Assembly (NCBI GenBank): GCA_022822545.1 | Contig: JAJEBE010000057.1 | Span: 124,001-188,000, forward strand | Source of the DNA: Anaerolineae bacterium | GTDB lineage: Bacteria > Chloroflexota > Anaerolineae > Aggregatilineales > Phototrophicaceae | Length of the DNA stretch: 64,000 bases | Direction: 5' to 3' | In this document: one piece after another, positions 34,684 through 43,248 of the stretch | How the letters are laid out: each line of letters opens with the position of its first letter | Position numbering within the stretch: the first letter of the stretch is position 1 | Program-made: the position numbers and the translations under genes | Notes under the pieces: model-generated | What the model saw: the letters and a program-made list of their open reading frames with translations, nothing else | What the model was told of the DNA's origin: nothing | The model's database searches: none

Positions 34684-34692
34684 TGCTACACT
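34684..34692 (+). promoter_or_regulatory. Extended -10 promoter before the cyclase-family gene
   Basis: TGCTACACT matches an extended -10 and lies 33 bases before the ATG at 34726. The -35 region is poor. Confidence 0.4.
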
Positions 34693-34725
34693 ATTGGCGG
34701 TTTATTTAGCTGCCGAGGTGAAGCT

Positions 34726-35601
34726 ATGGTTGTGTCCGCCTATGGAAAGTTGCCGGTCGCGCGTTTGACGCCGGCCTTGATGAAGCTGGTCAAAACCGGC
34801 GAGGTTTACAGTTTGGGCGTCGATTTTCAGGAGGGCATGTTGACGCCGGGCGCGGCGATGAAGTCTTATTCGATCGCGCCGCATTTACGCCATAGCGATC
34901 CCTCGGCGATCGATCCGGGCAGTGCCGCGGCCGAAGTCATCCGCATGTCCATCCATGTCGGCACGCATATCGACGCGCTCTGCCATATCGCTGAAAAGCA
35001 AAATGCGACGGGCGACGCCGATTCGGCTGGCGAGCCGCGCTTGTATGCCGGCGACGGAAAGACAGTCGCCGCGCGCGATCATGTCACCTCGGCCGGGCAG
35101 ACGCACCTCAGCATCGAGCAGATGCCGCCGATTGTGACGCGTGGCGTGTTATTGGATGTGGCGGCCTATAAAGATGTCGAGACCTTGCCGCCGGCTTACG
35201 GGATCGGCGCCGATGATATCCGCGGGACGATGGCGCGGCAGGGCAGCCAAATCGGCGCGGATACGGCCGTGCTGGTGCGCACGGGCTCGTATCGGCTGCT
35301 GCGCGAGGGCGACCCGATCTATCGCGATGCGCAGACCGGCTTGAACCTCGAGGCGGCGCAATTCCTGGCGTCGCAGGGCATGACCCTGGTCGGGGCGGAT
35401 AATATGGCTGTCGAGGCGATGCCGCCGATGGACCATTCCGTCCATCGTTTCTTGCTGGTGAATAAGGGCATCACGCATGTGGAGAACTTGAATCTCGATG
35501 AGCTGGCTGCCGCCGGCTGTTACGAATTCCTCCTGATTATCGCGCCTCTAAAACTGACCGGCGCGACCGGCTCCTGGGTGAATCCGCTGGCGATCGCCTG
35601 A
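34726..35601 (+). CDS. Cyclase-family (kynurenine formamidase-like) metal hydrolase
   Basis: This cytoplasmic hydrolase has the signature HVGTHIDALCH, the HxGTHxDxxxH metal site of the cyclase/formamidase family (PF04199). At 291 residues it belongs to the longer subgroup rather than to the 210-residue KynB type. No tryptophan-catabolism genes lie nearby, so the substrate is unknown; amides or lactones of carboxylic acids are plausible. Confidence 0.85.
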   Translation: MVVSAYGKLPVARLTPALMKLVKTGEVYSLGVDFQEGMLTPGAAMKSYSIAPHLRHSDPSAIDPGSAAAEVIRMSIHVGTHIDALCHIAEKQNATGDADSAGEPRLYAGDGKTVAARDHVTSAGQTHLSIEQMPPIVTRGVLLDVAAYKDVETLPPAYGIGADDIRGTMARQGSQIGADTAVLVRTGSYRLLREGDPIYRDAQTGLNLEAAQFLASQGMTLVGADNMAVEAMPPMDHSVHRFLLVNKGITHVENLNLDELAAAGCYEFLLIIAPLKLTGATGSWVNPLAIA

Positions 35602-35649
35602 GCGGCTCCAGTCATCTTACGACGAAGTCGCAGTCGGGATGGGCGGATT

Positions 35650-35678
35650 TTGCCAAAGGCTGGCAGCGGGGCTAGAAT
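35650..35678 (+). promoter_or_regulatory. Promoter before the metallophosphoesterase gene
   Basis: TTGCCA (35650-35655), a 17-base spacer and TAGAAT (35673-35678), 36 bases upstream of the GTG start. Confidence 0.5.
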
Positions 35679-35714
35679 CCGTTTATTGTCCATTGCGCGC
35701 GAAAGGAAGCCGCT

Positions 35715-36512
35715 GTGCTGACATTTCTGCACATCAGCGATACGCATATCAGCGCCGATCCCGAGTATCGTCCACACCGGCCGCGCCAGCCGGTGCAGCA
35801 TCCCAATCGCGGGGTGGAATCGCTGCTTGAGGCGATTGGCGGGTTGTCTTTCCCGGTCGATTTTATTCTGCATACCGGTGATGTCTGCGCTGAGCCGGAG
35901 GCGGAGAATTATCATCGGGCGCGGGAAATGCTTGACCGCTTGGAGCAGCCCTTGTACCTGCTGCCGGGCAACCATGATTCGCCTCAGATGATGCGCGATA
36001 TGCTGGCGGACGGCCAGCGGCGACAGGTGCTGGGCGATGACTACAGAATCATAAACGGGTATCACTTAATCACAGTCGACATTAGCGGCGCGGATGATCC
36101 GCTGACGCCCACCCTGCCGGACGGGCAAATCGACCACTTTGCCGCGCAGCTCAACCAAGCGCAGGGCGCGCCGATTCTGATCGCGGCGCATCATCCATTC
36201 TTGCGAACGGGTGTGCCCTGGATCGATGACGAAGGGCGCATCCAGAACGGCGAGCGGCTGCATAAACTGCTGGCGGCGCAGCGGGAGCGTGTGGCCGGCG
36301 TGTTTTTCGGGCATATTCATCAGGTGGTGAACAGCTTTTGCGACGGGATTGCCTACAACTGCTGTCCATCAACCTGGTTCAACTTCACCGGTTACCCGGG
36401 TATGGAAATGCCGGACGCGGATCTGGATATGCCGGGCGGCTTCAACCTGGTGATGATCCGCGAGAATCGCACCTTCGTGCGGCGCTACGGTTTGCCGCGG
36501 CTCACGGAGTAG
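35715..36512 (+). CDS. Metallophosphoesterase (CpdA-like)
   Basis: This calcineurin-type phosphoesterase has the full metal-ligand set: ISDTHIS, HTGDVC, LPGNHDS, AAHHPF and GHIHQV. Length and motif spacing fit the class III cyclic-nucleotide phosphodiesterase/CpdA group, but the substrate is not determined. The GTG at 35715 follows GAAAGGAAG. There is no signal peptide. The next gene begins 9 bases downstream, suggesting an operon. Confidence 0.87.
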   Translation: MLTFLHISDTHISADPEYRPHRPRQPVQHPNRGVESLLEAIGGLSFPVDFILHTGDVCAEPEAENYHRAREMLDRLEQPLYLLPGNHDSPQMMRDMLADGQRRQVLGDDYRIINGYHLITVDISGADDPLTPTLPDGQIDHFAAQLNQAQGAPILIAAHHPFLRTGVPWIDDEGRIQNGERLHKLLAAQRERVAGVFFGHIHQVVNSFCDGIAYNCCPSTWFNFTGYPGMEMPDADLDMPGGFNLVMIRENRTFVRRYGLPRLTE

Positions 36513-36521
36513 ACTTAGCAA

Positions 36522-37520
36522 ATGCCAGTGGACGCACAGTCGGGCCTATTTCACATTTCCGATTTCGCCTTTAATAGCGGCGATGACCTGTCGCAACTGC
36601 GCCTGCATTATCGTACACTGGGCGAGCCGCGGCGTGATGAATCGGGGCGCGTCTGCAATGCCGTGCTGATCCTGCACGGCACAACCGGCAGCGGCGCGCA
36701 ATTCCTGCGCGAAAGTTTCGCCGGCGAATTGTTTCAGCCGGGGCAGTTGCTGGACGCCGAGCGTCACTTCATCATCTTGCCTGATGGCATCGGCCACGGC
36801 AAATCAAGCAAGCCCAGCGATGGCTTGCGGATGCGCTTCCCGCGTTACGGCTACCTTGATATGATTCGGGCGCATTATCTTCTGCTCAGCGAAGGCTTGG
36901 GCATCGATCATCTCCACCTGGCGCTGGGCACTTCCATGGGCGGGATGCAGACCTGGCTCTGGGGCATCCATTATCCCGACTTCATGGATTATCTCGTGCC
37001 GCTGGCATCGCTGCCGGCGGAGATCGCCGGGCGCAACCGCATGATTCGCGCCATGATCATGGATGCGATCCGCTCCGATCCCGCCTGGCGCGGCGGCGAT
37101 TATGAGCGGCCGCCGGCCGGCTTAATCAACGCGATTCACCTGCTGATCATGATGACAAGCTGCCCGCTGCAATGGCGGAAAGAAGCGCCGACGCGAGAGG
37201 CTGCTGACGCCTTTCTGGCGGAGCGGATCCGCGCTCACGCCGGCGTCTTGGATGCCAATGACATGCTCTACCAATTCGCCGCATCGGAAGATTACAACCC
37301 GGCGCCGCACCTGGAGCGGATCAAAGCGCCGCTGCTGGCGATCAATTCGGCCGACGATCAAGTCAACCCGCCGGAGCTGGGCATCATGGAAGCGGCGATG
37401 GCGCGCGTGAAGCGGGGACGTTACCGGCTGCTGCCGATAAGCGAGCATACGCGCGGACACGGCACGCACACTTTGGCGGCGGTCTGGAAGGGGCATCTGG
37501 CGGAGTTCTTGGCGGGCTAG
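36522..37520 (+). CDS. Alpha/beta-hydrolase, homoserine O-acetyltransferase (MetX)-like
   Basis: The nucleophile elbow GTSMGGMQ (S138), the aspartate in INSADDQVNPP and the histidine in the SEHTRGHGTH end complete the catalytic triad. LILHGTTGSG supplies the oxyanion region. The overall layout is MetX-like, but the protein is shorter (332 against about 370-380) and is not near methionine genes, so an esterase or acyltransferase of unknown substrate is the safer call. It is probably co-transcribed with the phosphoesterase. Confidence 0.83.
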   Translation: MPVDAQSGLFHISDFAFNSGDDLSQLRLHYRTLGEPRRDESGRVCNAVLILHGTTGSGAQFLRESFAGELFQPGQLLDAERHFIILPDGIGHGKSSKPSDGLRMRFPRYGYLDMIRAHYLLLSEGLGIDHLHLALGTSMGGMQTWLWGIHYPDFMDYLVPLASLPAEIAGRNRMIRAMIMDAIRSDPAWRGGDYERPPAGLINAIHLLIMMTSCPLQWRKEAPTREAADAFLAERIRAHAGVLDANDMLYQFAASEDYNPAPHLERIKAPLLAINSADDQVNPPELGIMEAAMARVKRGRYRLLPISEHTRGHGTHTLAAVWKGHLAEFLAG

Positions 37521-37787
37521 CGCGAAAAAGAAATAACCACAGAGGACGTCGCGGGATCACAAAGGCGCGAAGGGCACTAAGGGCGCGAAGATGATGTAGG
37601 GGCGGTCCTACATTCATGATGTCTCTGTGCCCTCAACCGCCTCTCTGTCCTCGGTGGCAAGGGTGTCTGGAACACACATATCGTCGCATACGGCAATTGC
37701 TAGCGCGGGGCGGCAAAGCAAGTTACAATTTCGCCGAGCGCAAAAGGGAAATTTGCCGAGGTCAAGACTGGACTTTCACGCAAGTAA
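37521..37787. other. Repeat-rich spacer before the CODH-type genes
   Basis: No gene is supported here. It holds family 2 fragments (AATAACCACAGAGGACG at 37532-37548; TCTCTGTGCCCTC near 37624), a short family 1 copy at 37595-37611 and a GGCGCGAAGGGCAC-type degenerate stretch. It looks like a graveyard of small repeats. Confidence 0.6.
37595..37611. repeat. Dispersed palindromic repeat, family 1, remnant
   Basis: GTAGGGGCGGTCCTAC is a minimal copy with GTAGG and CCTAC ends. Confidence 0.55.
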
Positions 37788-37817
37788 GTGACAAGTTCGC
37801 GCCGGGCAAGTTATAAT
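37788..37817 (+). promoter_or_regulatory. Promoter of the CODH-type operon
   Basis: GTGACA (37788-37793), an 18-base spacer and a perfect TATAAT (37812-37817). The first gene starts 65 bases downstream. Confidence 0.6.
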
Positions 37818-37882
37818 GGCGCTGCAGTGCAAGTTTGTTTATTGACGCTGAGAGAGTATTGGTTGAGGAAATGGAGGGATTC

Positions 37883-38350
37883 ATGCAAGTTTCAATGACT
37901 GTCAATGGGGTCGCACATGAAGCTGATGTCGACCCCCGCACTCTGTTGGTTCATTTTTTGCGTGAGGCTCTGGATCTCACCGGCACCAAGATCGGTTGCG
38001 ATACGAGCCAATGCGGCGCCTGCACGGTGCACTTGAATGGCAAGGTGCTGAAATCCTGCACCCTGCTGGCGGTACAGGCCGATGGCTGCGAAGTCACCAC
38101 CATTGAGGGCTTGGCGGAGGCTGGCGAGCATCATCCGATGCAAACCGCCTTCTGGGAGAACCACGGCCTGCAATGCGGCTACTGCACGCCCGGCATGATC
38201 ATGGCCAGCGCCGCCTTCGTGCGGGACAATCCCGGCGCCTCGGAAGCCGAGATCCGCCATTACCTCGAAGGAAATATCTGCCGCTGCACCGGTTATCACA
38301 ATATCGTCAAGGCGGTCAAACAGGTGGCGGATGCCGCCGCCGCGACGTAG
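37883..38350 (+). CDS. CO dehydrogenase/xanthine dehydrogenase family, 2Fe-2S small subunit
   Basis: This 155-residue iron-sulfur subunit passes electrons from the molybdenum centre to FAD. The N-terminal ferredoxin cluster ([16 protein letters not shown]...C) and the C-terminal four-cysteine cluster (CGYCTPGM, then ICRCTGY) are complete. The ATG at 37883 has GGAGGG upstream and gives the family's usual length; an upstream in-frame GTG/TTG start would add 16 residues. It is the first gene of an S-L-M set. Confidence 0.92.
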   Translation: MQVSMTVNGVAHEADVDPRTLLVHFLREALDLTGTKIGCDTSQCGACTVHLNGKVLKSCTLLAVQADGCEVTTIEGLAEAGEHHPMQTAFWENHGLQCGYCTPGMIMASAAFVRDNPGASEAEIRHYLEGNICRCTGYHNIVKAVKQVADAAAAT

Positions 38351-38360
38351 GAGGTGACCA

Positions 38361-40712
38361 ATGAGCACCCGTATATTTGGGAGCGGAATCAAGCGGCGGG
38401 AAGACCCGCGGCTGATCACCGGCGAAGCGCGTTACACCGATGACATCAAGCTGCCCGGCGTCCTGCACATGGCGGTGGTGCGCAGCCCCTACGCGCACGC
38501 CAACATCGTGGGGATCGACAGCTCGGCGGCCGAGGCGATGGACGGCGTGGTTGCGGTATATACCAGCGAGGATATCGGCGACGGATTGGCGGGTTTGCCG
38601 ACCGCCTGGCTGATCCCTGACAGCGACCTCAAGACACCGGAGCATCCCGCGCTGGCCAAAGGCAAGGTGCGTTACGTCGGCGATGGCGTCGCGATTGTGC
38701 TGGCGGACGACCGTTACCGGGCGCAGGACGCGGCCGATGCGGTGGTGGTCGAATACGAAGAGCTGCCGGCGGTCATCGACCCGGAAGAAGCGGCGGCTGA
38801 AGGCGCGCCACTCATCCATGACGATGTCGAGGGCAATATCGCCTTCCGCTGGGCGCCCTTCGACAAGGAAGCCAGCGATGCCGTCTTTGAAGCGGCCGAT
38901 GTGGTCGTGTCGGAGCGCATTTTGCAGCAACGCCTGCTGCCGACGGCGATGGAGCCGCGCGCGGCCATGGCGCAATACAACCCGGCGACGCAAGAATTGA
39001 CGCTTTGGTGCACCTCGCAGAACCCGCATATCCACCGCTTCATCATCAGCGCTGTGACCGGCTTGAACGAGAATAAAGTGCGGGTGATCGCGCCAGAAGT
39101 CGGCGGCGGCTTCGGCAGCAAGATCCCCTGCTACCCGGACGAAGCCCTGGTCAGTTGGGCGTCGATCAAGCTTGGCGTGCCGGTGAAATGGACCGAGACG
39201 CGCTCGGAGAATTATCTGATCACCATCCACGGGCGCGACCATGTGCAGCATGTCGAGATGGCGGCCAGCAATGACGGCAAGCTGCTCGGCGTCCGCGCGA
39301 CCGTTTACGCCGGCATGGGCGGCTACCTGTCCACGGCGGCGCCGGGCATCCCCACGATTTTGCACGGCTTGCTTTATGTCGGTCCCTACACGATCGACAG
39401 CATCTACTGCGAATCCATCGGCGTGATGACCAACGGCACGCCGACCGACGCCTATCGCGGCGCCGGACGCCCGGAAGCGACCTTCCTGCTTGAGCGCATG
39501 GTCGATAATGTGGCCCGCGCGCTGGATATGGATCCGGTCGAACTGCGGCGCAAGAATCTCATCCCCGCCTTTGAAGACGGCTACGATGTGGCCGCCGGCT
39601 TGACCTACGACAGCGGCGATTATCCGGCCGCCTTCGAGAAGGCGCTGGATATGGCCGGCTATTCGGATTTCCGTCAAGCGCAAGCCGACGCGCAGGCGCA
39701 AGGGCGCTACCTCGGCATCGGCGTCACCGCTTATACCGAGATGTGCGGCCTGGGCCCAAGTCAAGTCGCGGGCGCGGTCGGTTTCCAGGGCGGCTTGTGG
39801 GAGAGCGCCACCGTGCGCGTCACGCCCACCGGCAAGGTGCAGGCGCTGATCGGCGCTTCGCCCCACGGTCAAGGCTCGGAGACGACCTTGGCGCAGATAA
39901 TCTCGGAAGAGCTCGGTTTCCCGGTCGAGGACATTGAAGTGGTGCATGGCGATACGACCGAGACGCCGATGGGCTGGGGCACCTACGGCAGCCGCACGAC
40001 GCCGGTCACCGGCGCGGCGCTTGCGCATGCCTCGCGCAAGCTCAAGGAGAAAGCGCGCGTCCTGGCGGCGCATCTTATGGAAGCCAATGTCGATGACATC
40101 GAATACGCCGATGGCAACTTCTCGGTCAAGGGATCGCCCGATCAAGCGCAGAGCATTCAGGATGTGGCGTTGATGGCGCACCTGGCCTGGAATATGCCCG
40201 AGGGCATGGACCCGGGCTTTGAGGAATCGCAATTCTACGATCCGCCCAACTTCGTCTATCCCTTCGGCACGCACATCGCGATCGTCGAAGTCGATGCCGA
40301 AACCGGCGAGATCGAGTTGCAGCGCTATATCGCCGTTGACGACTGCGGTCCGCAGATCAACCCGGAGGTCGTCGCCGGCCAGATCCACGGCGGCGTCGTG
40401 CAAGGCGCGGCGCAAGCGCTCTGCGAAGGCGTGATTTACAGTGACGATGGGCAACTGCTGACGGGCACGATGCAAGACTACTGCATGCCCAAAGCCGATA
40501 TGTTCCCCAATTTCGAATTGGGCGAGACGGTGACGCCATCGCCGCATCATCCCATCGGTGTCAAAGGCGTCGGCGAGACCGGCACCATCGCCAGCACGCC
40601 GACGGTCTACAATGCCGTGCTGGATGCGTTGGCGCCGCTCGGCGTGGAGCAGCTCGACATGCCGCTGACATCGGCGAAAGTCTGGGGGGCGATTCAAGCA
40701 GCCCGTTCGTAA
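38361..40712 (+). CDS. CO dehydrogenase/xanthine dehydrogenase family, molybdenum large subunit (form II-like)
   Basis: This 783-residue catalytic subunit binds the Mo-cytosine-dinucleotide cofactor. The active-site loop reads AYRGAGR (364-370), the form II signature, rather than the AYRCSFR of proven CO-oxidising form I CoxL. PEVGGGFGSK and the C-terminal GVKGVGETGT (with the active-site glutamate) are present. CO oxidation is therefore uncertain; an aldehyde or heterocycle substrate is equally possible. It lies 10 bases after the small-subunit gene. Confidence 0.92.
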   Translation: MSTRIFGSGIKRREDPRLITGEARYTDDIKLPGVLHMAVVRSPYAHANIVGIDSSAAEAMDGVVAVYTSEDIGDGLAGLPTAWLIPDSDLKTPEHPALAKGKVRYVGDGVAIVLADDRYRAQDAADAVVVEYEELPAVIDPEEAAAEGAPLIHDDVEGNIAFRWAPFDKEASDAVFEAADVVVSERILQQRLLPTAMEPRAAMAQYNPATQELTLWCTSQNPHIHRFIISAVTGLNENKVRVIAPEVGGGFGSKIPCYPDEALVSWASIKLGVPVKWTETRSENYLITIHGRDHVQHVEMAASNDGKLLGVRATVYAGMGGYLSTAAPGIPTILHGLLYVGPYTIDSIYCESIGVMTNGTPTDAYRGAGRPEATFLLERMVDNVARALDMDPVELRRKNLIPAFEDGYDVAAGLTYDSGDYPAAFEKALDMAGYSDFRQAQADAQAQGRYLGIGVTAYTEMCGLGPSQVAGAVGFQGGLWESATVRVTPTGKVQALIGASPHGQGSETTLAQIISEELGFPVEDIEVVHGDTTETPMGWGTYGSRTTPVTGAALAHASRKLKEKARVLAAHLMEANVDDIEYADGNFSVKGSPDQAQSIQDVALMAHLAWNMPEGMDPGFEESQFYDPPNFVYPFGTHIAIVEVDAETGEIELQRYIAVDDCGPQINPEVVAGQIHGGVVQGAAQALCEGVIYSDDGQLLTGTMQDYCMPKADMFPNFELGETVTPSPHHPIGVKGVGETGTIASTPTVYNAVLDALAPLGVEQLDMPLTSAKVWGAIQAARS

Positions 40713-40722
40713 TCAGATGCTT

Positions 40723-40788
40723 GTAGGGGCGATCCTTGGGTCGCCCGCCAAGAAAGCGACAATCTGACGGGCGATTCGGTCGCCCGCC
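40723..40788. repeat. Dispersed palindromic repeat, family 1, long copy inside the CODH-type operon
   Basis: GTAGGGGCGATCC...GTCGCCCGCC followed by a second GGGCGATTCGGTCGCCCGCC hairpin. It starts 10 bases after the large-subunit stop and separates it from the FAD-subunit gene. Confidence 0.8.
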
Positions 40789-40817
40789 TCAAGGAAAAAC
40801 GGAGGAGGAAAACAAAT

Positions 40818-41663
40818 ATGTGGCCTAATGAATTTGATTACGCGCGGGCGGGCTCGGTTGATGAAGCGCTGAGTTTGATCGGCGATGAGGGCAAGTTTCT
40901 GGCCGGCGGGCACAGCCTGCTGCCGGTGATGAAGCTCCGTCTGGCTGCGCCCGAGCAACTGGTGGATATCGGCGGCATCGACAGCCTGCGAGGCATCTCC
41001 GCTGACGGCGGGCTCACCATCGGCGCGACCACCACCCACGCCGAAATCGCCGCCTCGGCGGATGTGCAAGCGATGTGCGCCGGTCTGGCCAGCGCCTGCG
41101 GGCAAGTGGGCGATCAGGCCGTGCGCAACTTCGGCACGATTGGCGGCAATATCGCCCATGCCGACCCCGCGTCTGACCCGCCGACGGTGTTGGTGGCTTG
41201 CGGCGCCACGATCCATATTCAGGGCGCCGACGGCTCCCGCAGTGTCAGCGCGCAAGACTTCTTCGTCGACCTCTTTGAGACTGACTTGGAAGATGGCGAG
41301 CTCATCACCAGCCTCAGCCTGCCAAACTGTAGCGACTGCCAATGCGCCTATGTAAAATTCCCGCATCCCGCTTCACGCTACGCCATCGTGGGAGTTGCTG
41401 TCTGTCTGAAGATGGATGGCGGCACTTGCGCGCAGGCGGATATCGCGGTCGGCGGGGCAACGGTGAAGGCGGTCAAATGCGGCGGCGCGGAGGCGGCTCT
41501 GACTGGCTCGACGCTGGATGATGCCGCCATCAGCGCAGCGGCCGAGGCGGTCAAAGCCGATATCGGCGACTGGCTTGCGGGCGATATCGCTTATCCGGAG
41601 AGCTATCGGCAGCAGATGGCGGGCGTCTTCCTCAGGCGCGCCATCGCCGCGGCGACCGGCTAG
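40818..41663 (+). CDS. CO dehydrogenase/xanthine dehydrogenase family, FAD-binding medium subunit
   Basis: This 281-residue flavoprotein subunit has both FAD motifs of the family: AGGHSLLPVMK (residues 31-41) and TIGGNIAHADPASD (about 110-123). It accepts electrons from the 2Fe-2S subunit. GGAGGAGGAAAAC lies before the ATG. The gene order small-large-medium differs from the usual medium-small-large of cox operons. Confidence 0.92.
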   Translation: MWPNEFDYARAGSVDEALSLIGDEGKFLAGGHSLLPVMKLRLAAPEQLVDIGGIDSLRGISADGGLTIGATTTHAEIAASADVQAMCAGLASACGQVGDQAVRNFGTIGGNIAHADPASDPPTVLVACGATIHIQGADGSRSVSAQDFFVDLFETDLEDGELITSLSLPNCSDCQCAYVKFPHPASRYAIVGVAVCLKMDGGTCAQADIAVGGATVKAVKCGGAEAALTGSTLDDAAISAAAEAVKADIGDWLAGDIAYPESYRQQMAGVFLRRAIAAATG

Positions 41664-41691
41664 CGCTGGAGTCCCGCAAAGCAACTGTATT

Positions 41692-41715
41692 GTAGGGGCG
41701 AGCCTTGTCTCGCCC
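41692..41715. repeat. Dispersed palindromic repeat, family 1, short copy
   Basis: GTAGGGGCGAGCCTTGTCTCGCCC, 28 bases after the medium-subunit stop; it can act as a hairpin. Confidence 0.75.
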
Positions 41716-41782
41716 TTCTTGGTTTGTGTGGCCGGCAAATATGCAGCGCTCTGCAGACGATTATGCGGGCTGGGAAGGCAGC

Positions 41783-41812
41783 TTGACAGATCTATCAGAT
41801 TATTATTACACA
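41783..41812 (+). promoter_or_regulatory. Possible promoter of the SH3b/Fn3 gene
   Basis: A perfect TTGACA (41783-41788) with an 18-base spacer to TACACA (41807-41812). This implies a leader of about 140 bases. The -10 is weak. Confidence 0.35.
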
Positions 41813-41956
41813 ACTTACTGGATAGTTAATTTCTCGATCTCTCAAAATCGGCTTGATGAGAAACTTGACCTGGCGCTTGACGTAGCGGGAAGGAGAAGAG
41901 GCGCTCTCTTTCTTGAACGGTTGCGACTACTGAATCTATGAACAGGGGATATACAG

Positions 41957-43144
41957 ATGAAAAGATTAGCGCTTGTATGCATGGTTATTGCGTTGTGCGC
42001 AACATCCTTCGCGCAAGACTGGGTTTTGGACGATAACGGCGAAGCGCGCTACAACTGCGATCTGCTTAAGTCGGTGGTTGCCGCATACGGTGATCAAGCC
42101 TTTGTCCGGTTGGATGCTACCGAGCTTACCGTTGCGGCGTATTTCGCGTCGACAGTTCCGGGTTGCGACACAGACAGCGAGGCGATGGCGCAAGCTGCTG
42201 CGGAAAGCTACGCCGTGACGGTGAACGATGTCATCAATCTGCGCGAGTGCGGCAGCACATCCTGCAGTCGCGTGGGCAGAGCAGCAAGTGGCGACGTGCT
42301 GGAGGTCGTTGGTGAGGACGGCGACTGGCTGGAGGTCAAGCACGATGGCGCAACGGCGTTTATTGCCGGCTGGCTGACGACGCGTGTGGTCGCTGAACCG
42401 GAGGGCCTGTTGGCCGACTTTCAGTTCAATGCGCGCAGCCCGGCGGGTGAGCTTTGGGCGGTCATGTATGGCAGTACCAGGCGGACGGGTACGCACTGGT
42501 TGAATTTGACCCGAGCGGATGGCGCCAATACGGACATTCAAGTGGAGGCAATTATTTGGGAGACGGACGATTCGTCGTTCTTCCGGCCGGTATTCTTTGG
42601 CTGGGGTGGAAACGACTGGGAGTATCTGCCGGAGTTGATACCCGATTCATCATTCTATGTCTATCTGCCGAACGATGACGAGATATATGAGTTTCCCGTT
42701 GTCGGCAGCGTGTACGCGAGTGATTACCAGTTGGCTTTCGATATGGTCTCCCGGCCGCCGAGCATCCGAGCCGGCACGCCGATTCGAGTGGTGGTTGCCG
42801 ATAGCGGGCAGGCGGATCATATCCGGGACTGGATGGCAGCGGTCACCAGATCGGAGATAGTCGCGCCGCCAGGCAGGCCGCAGCCGCCGACGCTGGTTGC
42901 CGGCGACGGCGCAATTGCGGTGAATATTCTGCCGCCGGCAGTTGGAGGCGCGCCCATCACGACCTACGAGCTGCGGTACCGCGAGGCTGGCGGCGACACG
43001 ATTCAACTGGGCAACGTCAACGGCGAACCGTATATGCTGGACGGTCTCAGGAATGGCGCCAGGTATGAGGTATCGCTGGCCGCTGTCAGTCGCGGCGGCA
43101 AGGGGCCGTATTCCAACTGGGCTTCCATCACGCTTGAGAGTTAG
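41957..43144 (+). CDS. Secreted SH3b and fibronectin type III domain protein
   Basis: A Sec signal (KRLALVCMVIALCATSFA) opens this 395-residue exported protein. Residues about 85-145 match a bacterial SH3 domain (VNLREC-like VINLRECGS followed by VLEVVGEDGDWLEV), often a cell-wall or ligand-binding module. The middle part is unassigned. Residues about 305-395 form a fibronectin type III domain (APITTYELRYREAG through KGPYSNW). It probably acts at the cell surface. No enzymatic motif is visible. CAGGGGATATAC precedes the ATG. Confidence 0.8.
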   Translation: MKRLALVCMVIALCATSFAQDWVLDDNGEARYNCDLLKSVVAAYGDQAFVRLDATELTVAAYFASTVPGCDTDSEAMAQAAAESYAVTVNDVINLRECGSTSCSRVGRAASGDVLEVVGEDGDWLEVKHDGATAFIAGWLTTRVVAEPEGLLADFQFNARSPAGELWAVMYGSTRRTGTHWLNLTRADGANTDIQVEAIIWETDDSSFFRPVFFGWGGNDWEYLPELIPDSSFYVYLPNDDEIYEFPVVGSVYASDYQLAFDMVSRPPSIRAGTPIRVVVADSGQADHIRDWMAAVTRSEIVAPPGRPQPPTLVAGDGAIAVNILPPAVGGAPITTYELRYREAGGDTIQLGNVNGEPYMLDGLRNGARYEVSLAAVSRGGKGPYSNWASITLES

Positions 43145-43166
43145 TTGACACCAACATGGAAAAGCG

Positions 43167-43202
43167 GAGACGGGCGCTTTGTCGCCGCAGAGCGTCCGTT
43201 TC
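43167..43202. terminator. Possible bidirectional terminator
   Basis: GAGACGGGCGCT and AGCGTCCGTTTC pair over 12 bases with two mismatches around a 12-base loop, between convergent genes. The T-tract is poor. Confidence 0.4.
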
Positions 43203-43248
43203 ATGTGGCTAGCGCTGTAATCGATATATCGCCATTGGCTTGGGTGCT

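Noticed and set aside
38316-40697. Very long open frame on the minus strand opposite the CODH large subunit
   Set aside because: It is a by-product of GC-rich codon use in the real gene; the plus-strand protein has all family motifs and the antisense one has none.
41741-41941. 66-residue plus-strand frame starting MQRSADDYAG
   Set aside because: No ribosome site, adjoining a repeat and overlapping the likely promoter of the SH3b/Fn3 gene.
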